This document shows, piece after piece, positions 1 to 9,873 of a DNA stretch of 64,000 nucleotides. A program made the translations under genes and the position numbers. The DNA comes from Azospirillum fermentarium (lineage in GTDB: Bacteria > Pseudomonadota > Alphaproteobacteria > Azospirillales > Azospirillaceae). The DNA lies in NCBI RefSeq assembly GCF_025961205.1, contig NZ_JAOQNH010000001.1, positions 1,512,001 to 1,576,000 on the forward strand, in the 5' to 3' direction. The notes under the pieces are model-generated. The model saw only the letters and a list, made by a program, of their open reading frames with translations, was not told the origin of the DNA and did not search any database. Within the stretch, counting starts at the first letter, position 1. The number at the start of each line of letters is the position of its first letter.

Positions 1-2382
1 CCCGAACGCGCGGTGGTGCAGTCCATCATCAAGACCGCCGGGGCCGGCGGCGGGCTGATCCGCTATGACTGGCCCAAGCCGGGCAACACCCTTGCCACGC
101 CCAAGCTGTCCTATGTCTCTCCCCCCAACGAATGGGGCTGGATCGTGGTCGCCGGCATCTACCTGGACGAAATGGCCGAGGGCATGGCCAAGCGGCAGGC
201 GGAACTGCAGGCCAGCGTGCGCACCCGCATCATCACCACCGTGACCATCCTGGTGGCGGCGCTGGGGGCCGCCAGCCTGCTGTCGTGGCTGCTGATCCGG
301 GGAATGCGGCGGATCGTCGGCGGCTACCGCACCGATGTCAGCCGCCGCGACCTGATGCTGCGCGAACGGGGGCGGGAGCTGTATCTGGCCAATTTCTTCG
401 TGGATCACGTTTCGGAGCTGGTGATCCTGGCCGACGCCGAACGCCGCATCACCTATGTCAACCCGTTCGGGTGCGAGGTGCTGGGGGCACCGGTGGACAC
501 GCTGGTGGGGCAGCCGGCGGCGCTGCTCGATCCCTTCCGTCCCGATATGGACGCCGAGGCCGATGCCCGGTTCGAAACGCCGTTCACCACCGCCGGTGGC
601 CGCACCTTGACGCTGGAGGTCACTGCCAGCGCCGTGCAGTACGAGGGCCAGCAATATTATTGCGCCATCGCCCGCGACGTGACGGCCCGGCGGCAGGTGG
701 AATGGCAGCTCAGCCTGTCGGCAAAGGTGTTCGACAACGCGTCGGAAGGGATGATCATCACCGACGCCCAGAACCGCATCGTCGCGGTCAACGACGCCTT
801 TTCCGACATCACCGGCTACACCCGCACCGACGTCCTGGGCAAGGATCCGCGCATCCTGGCCTCCGGCCGCCATGGGGCGGAGTTCTACGGCGCCCTGTGG
901 GCCGATCTGAAAGCCGCCGGCCATTGGACCGGGGAAATCTGGAACAAGCGCAAGAACGGGGAGCTGTTCCCCGAGTGGCTCAGCATCCAGCTTGTCCGCA
1001 ACGGGCAGGGAGAGGTGGTGAACCACATCGCCGCCTTCACCGACATCTCCGAAACCCGCGAGCAGCAGGAGCGCATCCGTCATCTGGCCCAGTACGATTT
1101 CCTGACCGATCTGCCCAACCGTTTCCTGCTGCGCGACCGGCTGGAGCGGGCGATCCTGTCCGCCCAGCGGTCGGGGCGCAAGGTGGCGGTGATGTTCCTG
1201 GATCTGGACCGGTTCAAGACCATCAACGATTCCCTGGGTCACGTGGTGGGCGATTCGCTGCTGCAGGCGGTGGCCCAGCGGCTGACCGCCAGCGTGCGGG
1301 CCAGCGATACCGTCAGCCGCCAGGGCGGTGACGAATTCGTGGTCCTGGTCACCGACATGGAGCGGGCGGAAGCGGCGGCGGGCGTGGCGGCCAACCTGCT
1401 GTCGTCCCTGTCCACCCCGTACCATCTGGACGGGCATGAGCTGCTGATCACCCCGTCCATCGGCATCGCCGTCTATCCCGACGATGGCACCGGCATCGAC
1501 GCGCTGCTGAAGAACGCCGACATGGCCATGTACGCCGCCAAGGAGGGGGGCCGGGCCACATATCGTTTCTTCACGCCCGAACTGAACCAGCGGGCCACCG
1601 AACGGCTGTGGGTGGAAAACAACCTGCGCCGCGCCATCGAACGGGGGGAAATGGAGCTGCATTTCCAGCCGCAGCTCTCCATGGACGGCACCCGTCTGCT
1701 GGGGTGCGAGGCGCTGGTCCGGTGGCGCCAGCCCGATGGACGGCTGATTCCGCCGGGGCAGTTCATCCCGGTGGCGGAGGAAACCGGCCTGATCGTGGCG
1801 TTGGGCGATTGGGTGCTGGAAGAGGCGTGCCGGGCGGCGGCGTCCCTGCGCCAGCGGCTGGGGCCGCTGATCATGGCGGTCAACCTGTCGGCGGTGCAGC
1901 TTCACCGCGCCGACATCGGGCGGCGGGTGGAGGAGCTTCTGAAACGCTACGGCCTGCCCCCCGGTGCGCTGGAGTTGGAGGTGACGGAAAGCGTGCTGAT
2001 GGACGACGCGGACGAGGTGGTGCGGGCCCTGGAACGGTTCCGCGCTATCGGCGTGCCGCTGGCCATCGACGATTTCGGCACCGGCTATTCCTCGCTCAGC
2101 TACCTGAAGCGGTTCCATGCCGACAAGCTGAAGATCGACCGCAGTTTCGTGCAGGGGCTGGGCTGCGGCGGGGACAGCGCCGCCATCGCCGAAGCGATCG
2201 TCGCCATGGCCCACAGCCTGGGTATGGACACCCTGGCCGAGGGGGTGGAGACCGAGGAGCAGCGCGCGCACCTGCATCGTCTGGGATGCGGGCAGGTGCA
2301 GGGGTTCCTTTTCGGGCGGCCCATGCCCTATGACGCCTTCGTCACTGCCATGGCGGGACGGCCGGTGGGCATGGCGGCGTGA
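1..2382 (+). CDS. Cache-PAS-PAS-GGDEF-EAL cyclic-di-GMP signalling protein (5' partial)
   Basis: The protein makes and/or degrades c-di-GMP at the inner membrane in response to sensed ligands. The reading frame is open to the left window edge, so the N-terminus is missing; residues here are counted from the GTG at 13. The end of a periplasmic Cache domain (motif [10 protein letters not shown]) leads into a transmembrane segment (about 73-96), two PAS domains (about 125-225 and 232-348), GGDEF and EAL. The GGDEF signature is intact (438-442), with a preceding RxxD inhibitory site (RASD, 429-432). The EAL domain keeps EALVRW, the DDFGTGYSS loop, KIDRSF and EGVE, so both catalytic halves look competent. 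Which activity dominates cannot be read from sequence. It converges on radC. Confidence 0.93.
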   Translation, partial: PERAVVQSIIKTAGAGGGLIRYDWPKPGNTLATPKLSYVSPPNEWGWIVVAGIYLDEMAEGMAKRQAELQASVRTRIITTVTILVAALGAASLLSWLLIRGMRRIVGGYRTDVSRRDLMLRERGRELYLANFFVDHVSELVILADAERRITYVNPFGCEVLGAPVDTLVGQPAALLDPFRPDMDAEADARFETPFTTAGGRTLTLEVTASAVQYEGQQYYCAIARDVTARRQVEWQLSLSAKVFDNASEGMIITDAQNRIVAVNDAFSDITGYTRTDVLGKDPRILASGRHGAEFYGALWADLKAAGHWTGEIWNKRKNGELFPEWLSIQLVRNGQGEVVNHIAAFTDISETREQQERIRHLAQYDFLTDLPNRFLLRDRLERAILSAQRSGRKVAVMFLDLDRFKTINDSLGHVVGDSLLQAVAQRLTASVRASDTVSRQGGDEFVVLVTDMERAEAAAGVAANLLSSLSTPYHLDGHELLITPSIGIAVYPDDGTGIDALLKNADMAMYAAKEGGRATYRFFTPELNQRATERLWVENNLRRAIERGEMELHFQPQLSMDGTRLLGCEALVRWRQPDGRLIPPGQFIPVAEETGLIVALGDWVLEEACRAAASLRQRLGPLIMAVNLSAVQLHRADIGRRVEELLKRYGLPPGALELEVTESVLMDDADEVVRALERFRAIGVPLAIDDFGTGYSSLSYLKRFHADKLKIDRSFVQGLGCGGDSAAIAEAIVAMAHSLGMDTLAEGVETEEQRAHLHRLGCGQVQGFLFGRPMPYDAFVTAMAGRPVGMAA

Positions 2383-2388
2383 TGGATC

Positions 2389-3204
2389 TTAGAGCAGGTG
2401 CAGGGCCTTGAAGCTGGCGTGCTTGCCCTTGCCGATCACGATGTGGTCGTGGATGACGATGCCCAGCGCCTCTGCCGCGCGGTTGATCTCCCGCGTCATC
2501 TCGATGTCGGCCCGGCTGGGGGTGGGGTCGCCGGAGGGGTGGTTGTGCACCAGGATCAGGGACGAGGCGCCGAGGTCCAACGCCCGCCGCACCACCTCCC
2601 GCGGGTAGACGGGGGTATGGTCCACGGTGCCGCGCTGCTGCACCTCGTCGGCGATCAGCACGTTTTTGCGGTCGAGGAACAGCAGGCGGAACTGTTCCGT
2701 CGCCTCGTGCGCCATGGCGGCGGTGCAATAATCCAGAACCGCCTGCCACGAGGCCAGGACGGGGCGGTTCATCACCTCCTGCCGCATGGCGCGCAGGGCG
2801 GCGGCACCCACGGCGCGCACCACCGCGATGCCGCGGTCGGTGGTCAGGCCCACCCCCCCGGCGGCAAACCCGCGCAGCTTTTCCGGCGGCGCCATCAGCA
2901 CCGCCCACAGGCTGCCGAATTCCTTCAGCAGCGCCTTGGCCAGCGGTTTCACGTCGCGGCGCGGGCTGACCGGGAACAGGATCATTTCCAGCAGTTCGTA
3001 ATCCTGCAAGGCGTCCGGCCCGGCGGCCAGGAACCGGGTGCGCAGCCGGTCCCGGTGATCCACATAATGGGGCGGTGCTTCCGCTTCCGCCGTGATGGCC
3101 GTCCCGCCGGCATCGCTCAGGCCGGGCAGGGTGGCATCCTCCTCCCCGGCGGCAGGGGTGGAGCGGGCGGAGCGCGAAGCCATGGAACGGCAATCCTCAT
3201 ACAT
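2389..3204 (-). CDS. radC: RadC family JAB/MPN-domain protein
   Basis: The protein belongs to the RadC family, historically linked to DNA repair although its biochemical role is unsettled. After a variable N-terminus of about 45 residues there is the helix-hairpin-helix-like region (YVDHRDRLRTRFL, YELLEMILF) and then the C-terminal JAB domain with the metal-binding signature HNHPSGDPTPS. The domains appear complete. The start is ambiguous: an ATG at 3204 gives 271 residues, and a second ATG at 3183 has an AGGA about 10 bases upstream and may be the true start. The gene stands alone and converges on the GGDEF-EAL gene with a 6-base gap. Confidence 0.93.
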   Translation of the reverse strand: MYEDCRSMASRSARSTPAAGEEDATLPGLSDAGGTAITAEAEAPPHYVDHRDRLRTRFLAAGPDALQDYELLEMILFPVSPRRDVKPLAKALLKEFGSLWAVLMAPPEKLRGFAAGGVGLTTDRGIAVVRAVGAAALRAMRQEVMNRPVLASWQAVLDYCTAAMAHEATEQFRLLFLDRKNVLIADEVQQRGTVDHTPVYPREVVRRALDLGASSLILVHNHPSGDPTPSRADIEMTREINRAAEALGIVIHDHIVIGKGKHASFKALHLL

Positions 3205-3314
3205 ACGGATGAAATGCCATCCTAGACGATCCCGCCGGCGGTGTCAGCCCGCAACGGTTGCCGGCACGCCCCGGTCATCCACCGGAAGCGGGTGGAGGAG
3301 GCGGCTTCCGCCCG

Positions 3315-3929
3315 TCAGTTCCGGGCCACCATGGCGCGGCGGGGAACGGCCGGGGCGGGTTTTTCCTCGCCGGTGCGGCGGCGGAAGGCCGATGCCTGGG
3401 TCACCGGATTGACCGTTAGCGCCGCGAGCGCGCTGGGGCGGATATCCACGATTTCGAAGCCGGCCTTGCGGGGGAAACGGGCGGCGATCCGTTCCCGCGC
3501 CTCCCGCTCGTTGTCGCTGACCAGCAGGTAGCGGCGGACGCCGGCCCACGTGCGGTGGGGCAGGCGTTCCTCCTGCGCCTGGGGCAGATGGCGGACCGCC
3601 ACCTCCCAGAACCGGCCGGGGCGGGGCTCCAGCCGGTCGAAGACATAGAAACGGTTGGACGGCAGCCCGCGGCAGGCTTCCAGCCGGGCGAGCGTCTGGG
3701 TCATCTCCTGCTCCGCCTTGGCGGTGCGTTCCTGGGCGTCGGCGTGCTCCTTGGCGGCCTGCTGGCACAGGCGGACGGCGGTTTCCAGATCCCCGGCCAT
3801 GGAATCCAGCTTTTCCCGCGCCTTGCGGGTGGTGCCGCTGGTGGTGGAATGGCGTGAACGCCAGTAACGGTTGGAAACCACCGTCAGAATCATCAGGCCG
3901 AAGGCCAGGTACAGCATCATCCCGGTCAT
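3315..3929 (-). CDS. Unknown membrane-anchored coiled-coil protein (downstream member of a pair)
   Basis: I do not recognise this 204-residue protein. An N-terminal hydrophobic segment (about 4-19) suggests a single inner-membrane anchor. It is followed by a charged helical, probably coiled-coil stretch (about 30-80) and a C-terminal globular part containing FYVFDRLEP, GRFWEVAV and REARERIAARFPRKAGFE. Its ATG overlaps the stop of the upstream gene (ATGA, 3926-3929), so the two should be translationally coupled. The C-terminal part resembles that of the upstream protein (a shared FW followed by a segment ending in ..FPR.G or ..FPARSG), which suggests an old duplication. Membrane topology and function are inference. 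Confidence 0.75.
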   Translation of the reverse strand: MTGMMLYLAFGLMILTVVSNRYWRSRHSTTSGTTRKAREKLDSMAGDLETAVRLCQQAAKEHADAQERTAKAEQEMTQTLARLEACRGLPSNRFYVFDRLEPRPGRFWEVAVRHLPQAQEERLPHRTWAGVRRYLLVSDNEREARERIAARFPRKAGFEIVDIRPSALAALTVNPVTQASAFRRRTGEEKPAPAVPRRAMVARN

Positions 3930-4492
3930 CGCGCGCCCCTCCCGTCGCCGGGGGCGGCAGGGCCGTCGGGGGCCATGGACAGCGGCACCACCGGGGCCGG
4001 CTGCACGCCCGAGCGGGCGGGGAAGGTGGCGGTGAGCAGGGCGCCGGCCTGATCGGCGGTGGCCGCCCACACATGCGCCACGTTGCGGTATTCCCAAATC
4101 TGGCGGGAAAAGATGATGTCCTGCCGTTCGGTCTTGGCGAAAGCGGGCGTGACCGTCAGTTGCGACCAGAAGCCGGTCGGGCCGTCGCCCACCTCGTGCA
4201 CCAGTTCGTTCTGGCTGGTCTCCAGCGCGCGGATCTCGGTCAGCGCCTTGTGACGGCGTCCGGTGAATTCGGTGTGCTGCGCTTCCAGCGTCACCAGGGC
4301 GGCGCGAAGCTGGGCGGTCTTGGCCGTCCACTCCTTCACCGCCAGAACGCGCTTGTCGATCTGGCGCTCCAGCATCAGAAGGCGGGCCTGCTCCGCGCTG
4401 ACCCGCCCGACGTCGATGACAAGGGAAAGACCCAGGGCCGCCGCACTGGCGACCAGAAGAACCATGCCTAAGAATTCCGCGGTAATGACCAT
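3926..4492 (-). CDS. Unknown membrane-anchored coiled-coil protein (upstream member of a pair)
   Basis: This unrecognised protein is 188 residues from the ATG at 4492, which has an AGGGGG about 10 bases upstream. A longer GTG start at 4567 is possible but lacks a good ribosome site. One hydrophobic segment near the N-terminus (ITAEFLGMVLLVASAAALGL) is followed by a helical region rich in Glu, Lys, Gln and Leu, probably coiled coil (about residues 35-90). A C-terminal domain contains GPTGFWSQL and HVWAATADQAG, and the tail is rich in Pro and Ala. The stop codon overlaps the start of the next gene. The layout (anchor, coil, small C-terminal domain) is the same in both proteins, so they may form a heteromeric envelope complex. 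Confidence 0.72.
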   Translation of the reverse strand: MVITAEFLGMVLLVASAAALGLSLVIDVGRVSAEQARLLMLERQIDKRVLAVKEWTAKTAQLRAALVTLEAQHTEFTGRRHKALTEIRALETSQNELVHEVGDGPTGFWSQLTVTPAFAKTERQDIIFSRQIWEYRNVAHVWAATADQAGALLTATFPARSGVQPAPVVPLSMAPDGPAAPGDGRGAR

Positions 4493-4902
4493 GCCCGGTA
4501 TTACCCCCTGTTTCTTTATACCCTTTTGCGTGATGTGGTCTTTTGCTTTCCTCACGCGATCCCACACGCCGATGATGGGCAGCCCATCTGACCTGATTCC
4601 GCGTCAGACTGCCACGTTCTTTTCTGTCGTGCGCCGGGATACAATCCTTCCCATGCATGGTTAAGAGGCGATAACCAAGGTGAAGTTCTTGAAATATAAC
4701 GTTCTTTTACGCATGCGCATGTGTTGCGGCAAATAACCGCACAATGGCTAAACAAATTGTTTTCAAAGGCTTACGGATCGTCATCCGGGCTGGGCCGGGC
4801 AGACTCCGAAGCGCCGGAACCGGCGGTGGGGCGGGTCTTCGTCCGGCGTGACGGGACGGGGGATTTCCATTACCTTTCCCGGCAGAGACAGAGGTTGGGG
4901 GG
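4493..4902. other. Divergent intergenic region, 410 bp
   Basis: The region lies between the unknown membrane pair (leftward) and the pentapeptide-repeat gene (rightward), and must hold promoters for both. The middle (about 4670-4780) is clearly more AT-rich than its surroundings. I see no convincing -35/-10 pair, RNA gene or additional coding frame. Confidence 0.5.
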
Positions 4903-6099
4903 ATGAGCGGCGGACGGAGCGAACGGGAAGTGCGTGCGATCCGCGACGCGCTGGTCCAGCATCAGAACTGGCTGAAGGGGCACGAGCCGTCCACCGGGGC
5001 GCAGCGGGCCGACCTGAGTTTTTTCGACCTGTCCAATCTGGGGTTGAACCGTATCGCGCTGGCCGGGGCCCGGCTGGTGGGGGCCAGCCTGGCCGGGGCG
5101 CGGCTGGCCGGGGCCGACCTGCGCCAGGCCGACCTTTATTGCGCCGACGTTTCCAAGGCCGACCTGACCGGGGTGCGGATGTCCGCCTGCGACCTGCGGG
5201 GCCTGCGGGCCGACGGGGTGCGCATGGCGGGGGCGGACCTGCGCGGGTGCGACATGCGCCGCGGGGCGATGGTGGCGGGGGACCGCCGGCCCGCCGGCAA
5301 CCAGGACGGGGCCACCACCTTCGTCAACGCCCAGCTTTCCAACGCGCTGATGGCTCAATGCCGGGCGGGGCAGGTGGATTTTTCCGGCAGCAACCTGGCC
5401 GGGGCCGACCTGACGGGGGCGGATCTGACGGGGGCGGTGCTGATCGCCGCCAACCTGACCGAAGCCAAGGTGCACAAGACCACGCTGGACGGCGCCCTGC
5501 TGCTGGGGGCGCAGCTCGATCACGACCTGCGCCGCCATCTGGAGCGGCTGGGGGTGGATGTGGACGGCACCGGCCTGCACCCCTTCGCCGAGCGCATGGC
5601 CGACGCCATCGCCGCGCACCAGCTCTGGGTCGATCACAACGCCCGGCTGGGCCAGCGGCTGACCATGCAGCGGGCCGACCTGCGCGGGTACAATTTTGCC
5701 AACAAGCTGCTGCCGGGCTGTGTCCTGCGCTACAGCGGCTTACGGGGGGCGGATTTCTCCGGCGCGCGGCTGGCGATGGCCGACCTGTCCTATTGCGACC
5801 TGCGGGAGGCGGACTTCACCAGCGCCGATTTGTCGGGCGCGAACCTCAGCGGCTCCAACCTGGCCGGCGCCAAGCTGTGGCGGGCGCGGTTCGCCCCGGT
5901 GGACCTGAGCGGCAACGGCACGCGCCTGTGGCCGTCGAACCTGGAGGGGGCATCGCTGGTCGGGGCCGACCTGCGCCATGTCTCCCTGGCCAAGGCCCGC
6001 CTGAGCGGCGCCAATCTGGCGCAGATCCGGGTGAACGCCAGCACGCTGCTCGGCCCCGACGCCCCCCCGTCCCCCGGCCGCGTCATCCTGTCGAACTGA
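4903..6099 (+). CDS. Pentapeptide-repeat protein
   Basis: This 398-residue protein is built of A(D/N)LxX pentapeptide repeats, which fold into a right-handed quadrilateral beta-helix. Repeats run from about residue 35 to 195 (for example LAGADLTGADLTGAVL) and again from about 255 to 395. A non-repeat insert of about 60 residues separates them (HDLRRHLERLGVDVDG through HQLWVDHNARLG). There is no signal peptide, membrane segment or fused catalytic domain. Families of this kind include DNA-mimic proteins that protect gyrase and many of unknown role; nothing here identifies the partner. ATG at 4903 follows a G-rich stretch (4894-4902). It converges on the hybrid kinase. Confidence 0.9.
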   Translation: MSGGRSEREVRAIRDALVQHQNWLKGHEPSTGAQRADLSFFDLSNLGLNRIALAGARLVGASLAGARLAGADLRQADLYCADVSKADLTGVRMSACDLRGLRADGVRMAGADLRGCDMRRGAMVAGDRRPAGNQDGATTFVNAQLSNALMAQCRAGQVDFSGSNLAGADLTGADLTGAVLIAANLTEAKVHKTTLDGALLLGAQLDHDLRRHLERLGVDVDGTGLHPFAERMADAIAAHQLWVDHNARLGQRLTMQRADLRGYNFANKLLPGCVLRYSGLRGADFSGARLAMADLSYCDLREADFTSADLSGANLSGSNLAGAKLWRARFAPVDLSGNGTRLWPSNLEGASLVGADLRHVSLAKARLSGANLAQIRVNASTLLGPDAPPSPGRVILSN

Positions 6100-6130
6100 C
6101 GGAACGGGGCTTCTTCCGCCCCGGCAGGGT

Positions 6131-8554
6131 TTACGGCTCCGCCACGTTCTCCGCGAACTCCGCCGACAACGCCGGGAACCGCTTGGCCAGCGCCTCCAGT
6201 GCGGCGGCCAGCCGGGCGGGCAGGGCGGTGCGCAGGGAGGCGGCCACGTCGGGGTGCCCGTCCTGCAGCGCGTGCTCGATCCCTTCCGCCAGCGCCCGCA
6301 GGGATTCCAGCCCCAGCGTGGCCGAGGTGGATTTCAGGTCGTGGGCGGCGCAACGGGCGGCGAGGCCGTCGTCCTGCATGGCGGCGGCGTATTTGGCGCG
6401 GGCGTCCTGGATGAAGGCGGTGACCAGTTGGCCCAGATCCTCCTCCCCCAGCACGGCGGCCAGAGCGGCCAGCGGGTCGGGGTTGAGGACGGCCAGCCCG
6501 CGGCCCGGCGTTTCCGCCCCCCCGCCGTCATCGGCCAGCGGGGTGCCGCAATGGCGCAGCAGGGCGGCCTGCAATGCCTCGGGCACGATGGGTTTGCTGA
6601 CGTAATCGGACATGCCGGCGGCGCGGCAGCGCTCGGCGTCGCCCGGCACCCCGTCGCCGTTGCCGGGGCGGGCGTTGGCGGTCAGCGCGATGATCGGCAC
6701 CGTGGCCGGGGTCTGGCCGGCGGCGGCTGGCGGGTGGGGCAGGGCGCGGATGCGGCGGGTGGCCTCCAGCCCGTCCATGCGCGGCATCTGCATGTCCATC
6801 AGCACCACGTCGAAGCAGCGCCGTGCGGCGAGGGCGACCGCCTCCTCCCCATCCGCCGCCACCGTCACCCGGTGCCCGGCGCGGGTCAGCAGGGCGACGG
6901 CGACCTTCTGGTTCACCGGGTTGTCCTCGGCCAGCAGCACGGTCAGAGGCGGCAGGCGGATGCCGGGGGGCACGGTCTTTTCCGCCGCGGCATGGCGGGG
7001 GGCGGGCAGGGCGGCGATGTCCAGGGGCACGGTGAAGCGGAAGCAGCTTCCCTCGCCCACCCGGCTGTCGGCGCGGATGGCGCCGCCCATCAGCGACACC
7101 AGCCGGCGGCAGATGGCCAGCCCCAGCCCCGTGCCGCCGAACCGGCGGGAAATGCTGCTGTCCGCCTGGAAGAATTCGGTGAACAGGTGGGGTATGGCAT
7201 CCTCGGCGATGCCGATGCCGGTGTCGGTCACGGCGAAGGTCAGCATGGGCGGCGCGCCGCTGTCCACGGACACGGTGACGGTGACGCTGCCGGCGGGGGT
7301 GAACTTGACGGCGTTGGACACCAGATTGAGCAGCACCTGACGGATGCGGGCGGGGTCGCCCCGCACCCACGCCGGCACGGTGGCCCCGATGGCGGCGGTC
7401 AGGCTCAGCCCCCGTTCCGCCGCCCGTGACGACAGCAGCGACACCACCCCGCGCACCAGCCGGGGCAGATCGTAATCCACCCGTTCCAGGGTGACGCGGC
7501 CCGCTTCCAGCTTCGACATGTCGAGCACGTCGTTGAGGATGGCCAGCAGCGCTTCGCCCGACGACAGCACGGTTTCGGCATAATCGCGCTGCTGGGCGTC
7601 GAGGGGCGTGTCCAGCAGCAGCCGCACCATGCCCAGCACGCCGTTCATGGGGGTGCGGATCTCGTGACTCATCATGGCCAGGAAATCGGCCTTGGCGCGG
7701 GCGGCGTTCTCGGCGCGGCGGCGGGCGGCTTCCACCTCCTGCGTGCGCGCGGCGACCCGCTGTTCCAGGTAGAAGTTGGCGTCCACCAGGGCCTGCTGGG
7801 CGCGTTTGCGTTCGGTGATGTCGCGGATGACGCCGGTGTAGAAGCAGCGGTTGTTCACCCGCACCTCGCTGACGCCCATCTCGATCAGCACCTCGCCGCC
7901 GTTCTTGTGGCGGGCCACCACCTCGCGCTGGCGGCCGACGACGGTGTAGTCGCCGCTGCGCAGGTTGGCGCGCATCAGGTCGTCGTGGTGCTGGCGGTAA
8001 TGGCCGGGCAGCAGCATGTGGACGTTGCGTCCCACCATCTCCCCGGCGGTGTAGCCGAACAGCTTCAGGCAGGCGGGGTTGACCGAATGGATGATGCCGC
8101 GGTCGGTGATGGTGATGATGGCGTCCACCGCCTGGTCCATCATCGCCTTGGCCCGCTCCTCGCTTTCGCGCAGGGTGTCGGCGTGGGTGCGGGGGGCGGT
8201 GATGTCGGTCAGGTGCAGCGCCACGCCGCGGGGCCGGTCCTCCCCGTCCGGCAGGGCCGGCACGGTGTAGACGTCGGCGTCGTACCAGCGGGCGGCGGGG
8301 GCGTAATAACCCTCCAGCCGTTCGGGCGCGCCGCTGCGCCGCACACGCTCCATGGGGCGGTAGAAGTGGCAGGCCAGTTCCGGCGCCACATCCCACAGGT
8401 CCAGCCCCGCCGCCGCACCCGCCGCCAGCCCCAGCAGGGCCGCCCCGGCGGCGTTGGCGTAGGTGATGGTCCAGCGGTGATCGGTGGCGATGACCGGATC
8501 GGCCAGCCGGTCCAGGACGGCCTGGATCACCGCGGGGTCGGCGGGGGGGATCAC
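6131..8554 (-). CDS. Soluble PAS-PAS hybrid histidine kinase with REC and HPt domains
   Basis: The 807-residue kinase carries a complete phosphorelay in one chain: PAS (about 8-118), PAS (about 128-250), a coiled-coil linker (255-290), HisKA with the phosphoacceptor in [10 protein letters not shown] (His297), HATPase (N box around 408-416, GTGLGL at 473-478), a REC domain (AEDN at 541, acceptor Asp586 in [11 protein letters not shown]) and a C-terminal HPt domain (His738 in AAHDLKST). No membrane segment is visible, so it should be cytoplasmic. The start is a GTG overlapping the stop of the upstream BMP-type binding protein (GTGA, 8551-8554), implying coupled translation. No output regulator is adjacent. 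Confidence 0.93.
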   Translation of the reverse strand: MIPPADPAVIQAVLDRLADPVIATDHRWTITYANAAGAALLGLAAGAAAGLDLWDVAPELACHFYRPMERVRRSGAPERLEGYYAPAARWYDADVYTVPALPDGEDRPRGVALHLTDITAPRTHADTLRESEERAKAMMDQAVDAIITITDRGIIHSVNPACLKLFGYTAGEMVGRNVHMLLPGHYRQHHDDLMRANLRSGDYTVVGRQREVVARHKNGGEVLIEMGVSEVRVNNRCFYTGVIRDITERKRAQQALVDANFYLEQRVAARTQEVEAARRRAENAARAKADFLAMMSHEIRTPMNGVLGMVRLLLDTPLDAQQRDYAETVLSSGEALLAILNDVLDMSKLEAGRVTLERVDYDLPRLVRGVVSLLSSRAAERGLSLTAAIGATVPAWVRGDPARIRQVLLNLVSNAVKFTPAGSVTVTVSVDSGAPPMLTFAVTDTGIGIAEDAIPHLFTEFFQADSSISRRFGGTGLGLAICRRLVSLMGGAIRADSRVGEGSCFRFTVPLDIAALPAPRHAAAEKTVPPGIRLPPLTVLLAEDNPVNQKVAVALLTRAGHRVTVAADGEEAVALAARRCFDVVLMDMQMPRMDGLEATRRIRALPHPPAAAGQTPATVPIIALTANARPGNGDGVPGDAERCRAAGMSDYVSKPIVPEALQAALLRHCGTPLADDGGGAETPGRGLAVLNPDPLAALAAVLGEEDLGQLVTAFIQDARAKYAAAMQDDGLAARCAAHDLKSTSATLGLESLRALAEGIEHALQDGHPDVAASLRTALPARLAAALEALAKRFPALSAEFAENVAEP

Positions 8555-9603
8555 GGCGGCGTCCCCGCCGCGTCCGCCGGAGGCAGGGTGTCGGCCACGG
8601 TGATGCGCCCCTGGATGATGGCCGCCCGCGCCGCGTCCACCCGCTCCAGCATGGCGGGGGTCAGCAGGGGGCGGTTGTTGTCGTCGATGGCCAGCCCAAC
8701 CCCGTCGCCGGCCAGCCCCAGCGCCACGGTGCCGGGGGCCCAGGTGCCGGATGCCGCCGCCTGGAACGTCCCCTCCACCGCGCGGTCCACCCGCTTGAGC
8801 ATGGAGGTGAGGATGGTGCCGGGATAGAGCCCGTTCTGGTTGCTGTCCACGCCGATGGCCAGCACCCCCTTGTCCTTGGCGGTGGCGAACACGCCGAAGT
8901 TGGACGTTCCGGCCCCGGCGAACAGCACGTCGGCCCCGCGCTGGATCTGGCTGACCGCCACCTCGGTCCCCGTGGCGGGGTCGTTGAAGGCGGCAGGCGT
9001 GGTGCCCACGAAATTCACCAGCACGCGGGCATCGGGGCGGGCGTGGCGGGCACCCTGGGTGTAGCCGGCGATGAAGCGGCGGATCAGCGGGATGTCCAGC
9101 GCGCCGATGAAGCCGATGGTGCCGGTCTTCGACGCCAGGGCGGCCAGCACGCCGGTCAGGAACGCGCCCTCGTGCTCCTTGAACACCACCGAACGGACGT
9201 TGGGCGCCTCCACCACCGCGTCCACCAGGGTGAAGCGGACGGCGGGGTAGCGGGGGGCCACCTGGGCCAGCGGGGTGGCGTAATAGAACCCGATCACCGC
9301 CACGTCGGTCACCTTGTGCCGGGCCAGCCCCTGAATGCCGCGTTCGAATTCGGCCGGCGACTGGGGCAGGAATTCCACGGTCTTGGCGCCGGTGGCCTGA
9401 GCAAAACGCTCGGCCCCGGCCAGCGCCCCTTCATTGAAGCTGCGGTCGAACTTCTGCCCCACGGCGTAGAGCAGCCCCGGCACCACGGGGGATGCCGCTT
9501 GCAGGGGACGCACGGGCCACAGCCCCGCCGGCAGGGCCAGAAGCCCGCAAGCGGCCCCAAGGGCGGTGTGGCGCAGAAGGGTACGGCGGGTGGTGATGGG
9601 CAT
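8551..9603 (-). CDS. BMP family (PnrA/Med-like) substrate-binding protein with Tat signal
   Basis: This is a 350-residue periplasmic binding protein of the BMP/basic membrane protein family, whose characterised members bind nucleosides or related ligands for ABC import. It begins with a twin-arginine-type signal (TTRRTLLRHTAL, then a hydrophobic stretch, cleavage near LQA-ASP at about 35). Family features follow: KFDRSFNEGALAGAERF, VVFKEHEGAFLTGVLAAL, TGTIGFIGALDIPLIRRF, AGAGTSNFGV and GVDSNQNG. ATG at 9603 was chosen because it starts the signal peptide; the open frame extends further upstream without homology. No permease or ATPase gene is next to it; instead it is coupled to a hybrid kinase, so it may act as a ligand sensor rather than a transporter subunit. 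That role is inference. Confidence 0.92.
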   Translation of the reverse strand: MPITTRRTLLRHTALGAACGLLALPAGLWPVRPLQAASPVVPGLLYAVGQKFDRSFNEGALAGAERFAQATGAKTVEFLPQSPAEFERGIQGLARHKVTDVAVIGFYYATPLAQVAPRYPAVRFTLVDAVVEAPNVRSVVFKEHEGAFLTGVLAALASKTGTIGFIGALDIPLIRRFIAGYTQGARHARPDARVLVNFVGTTPAAFNDPATGTEVAVSQIQRGADVLFAGAGTSNFGVFATAKDKGVLAIGVDSNQNGLYPGTILTSMLKRVDRAVEGTFQAAASGTWAPGTVALGLAGDGVGLAIDDNNRPLLTPAMLERVDAARAAIIQGRITVADTLPPADAAGTPP

Positions 9604-9750
9604 CGCGTCTTCCCCCTGGGGATGCGGCGGCGAAACCGCGCCGGTATTGATTGTAGTCACGCCCGCCCATGGTTCGCCAAGCCCAAAGCGGACGCCGCCG
9701 CCGCTCCGCGCCGCCGTGCCCGCAAACCCCCGGTGTTGGCAGGGTTTTTG

Positions 9751-9768
9751 ATTGACGTATACGTCAAT
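9751..9768. promoter_or_regulatory. 18-bp perfect palindrome, probable operator
   Basis: ATTGACGTATACGTCAAT is perfectly palindromic and lies about 106 bp upstream of the SDR start and about 150 bp upstream of the BMP gene on the other strand. It resembles operators of MerR-type LiuR and some TetR-type regulators of acyl-CoA metabolism. A related site with the same 10-bp core occurs upstream of pntAA. Confidence 0.6.
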
Positions 9769-9873
9769 GAGTTCTGTCGCGGGGCGGCATGCCGTGATAG
9801 CATCCGCCATCGCCCCGCCGGGAATCGGGGCCGTCCATGAATGGACCTGTTCGAAAAAAGGGAGGAACACCCC

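Noticed and set aside
4493-4567. N-terminal extension of the upstream membrane-pair protein from GTG 4567.
   Set aside because: The extension is basic and polar, lacks a ribosome site, and would put a long charged stretch before the membrane anchor; ATG 4492 is better supported.
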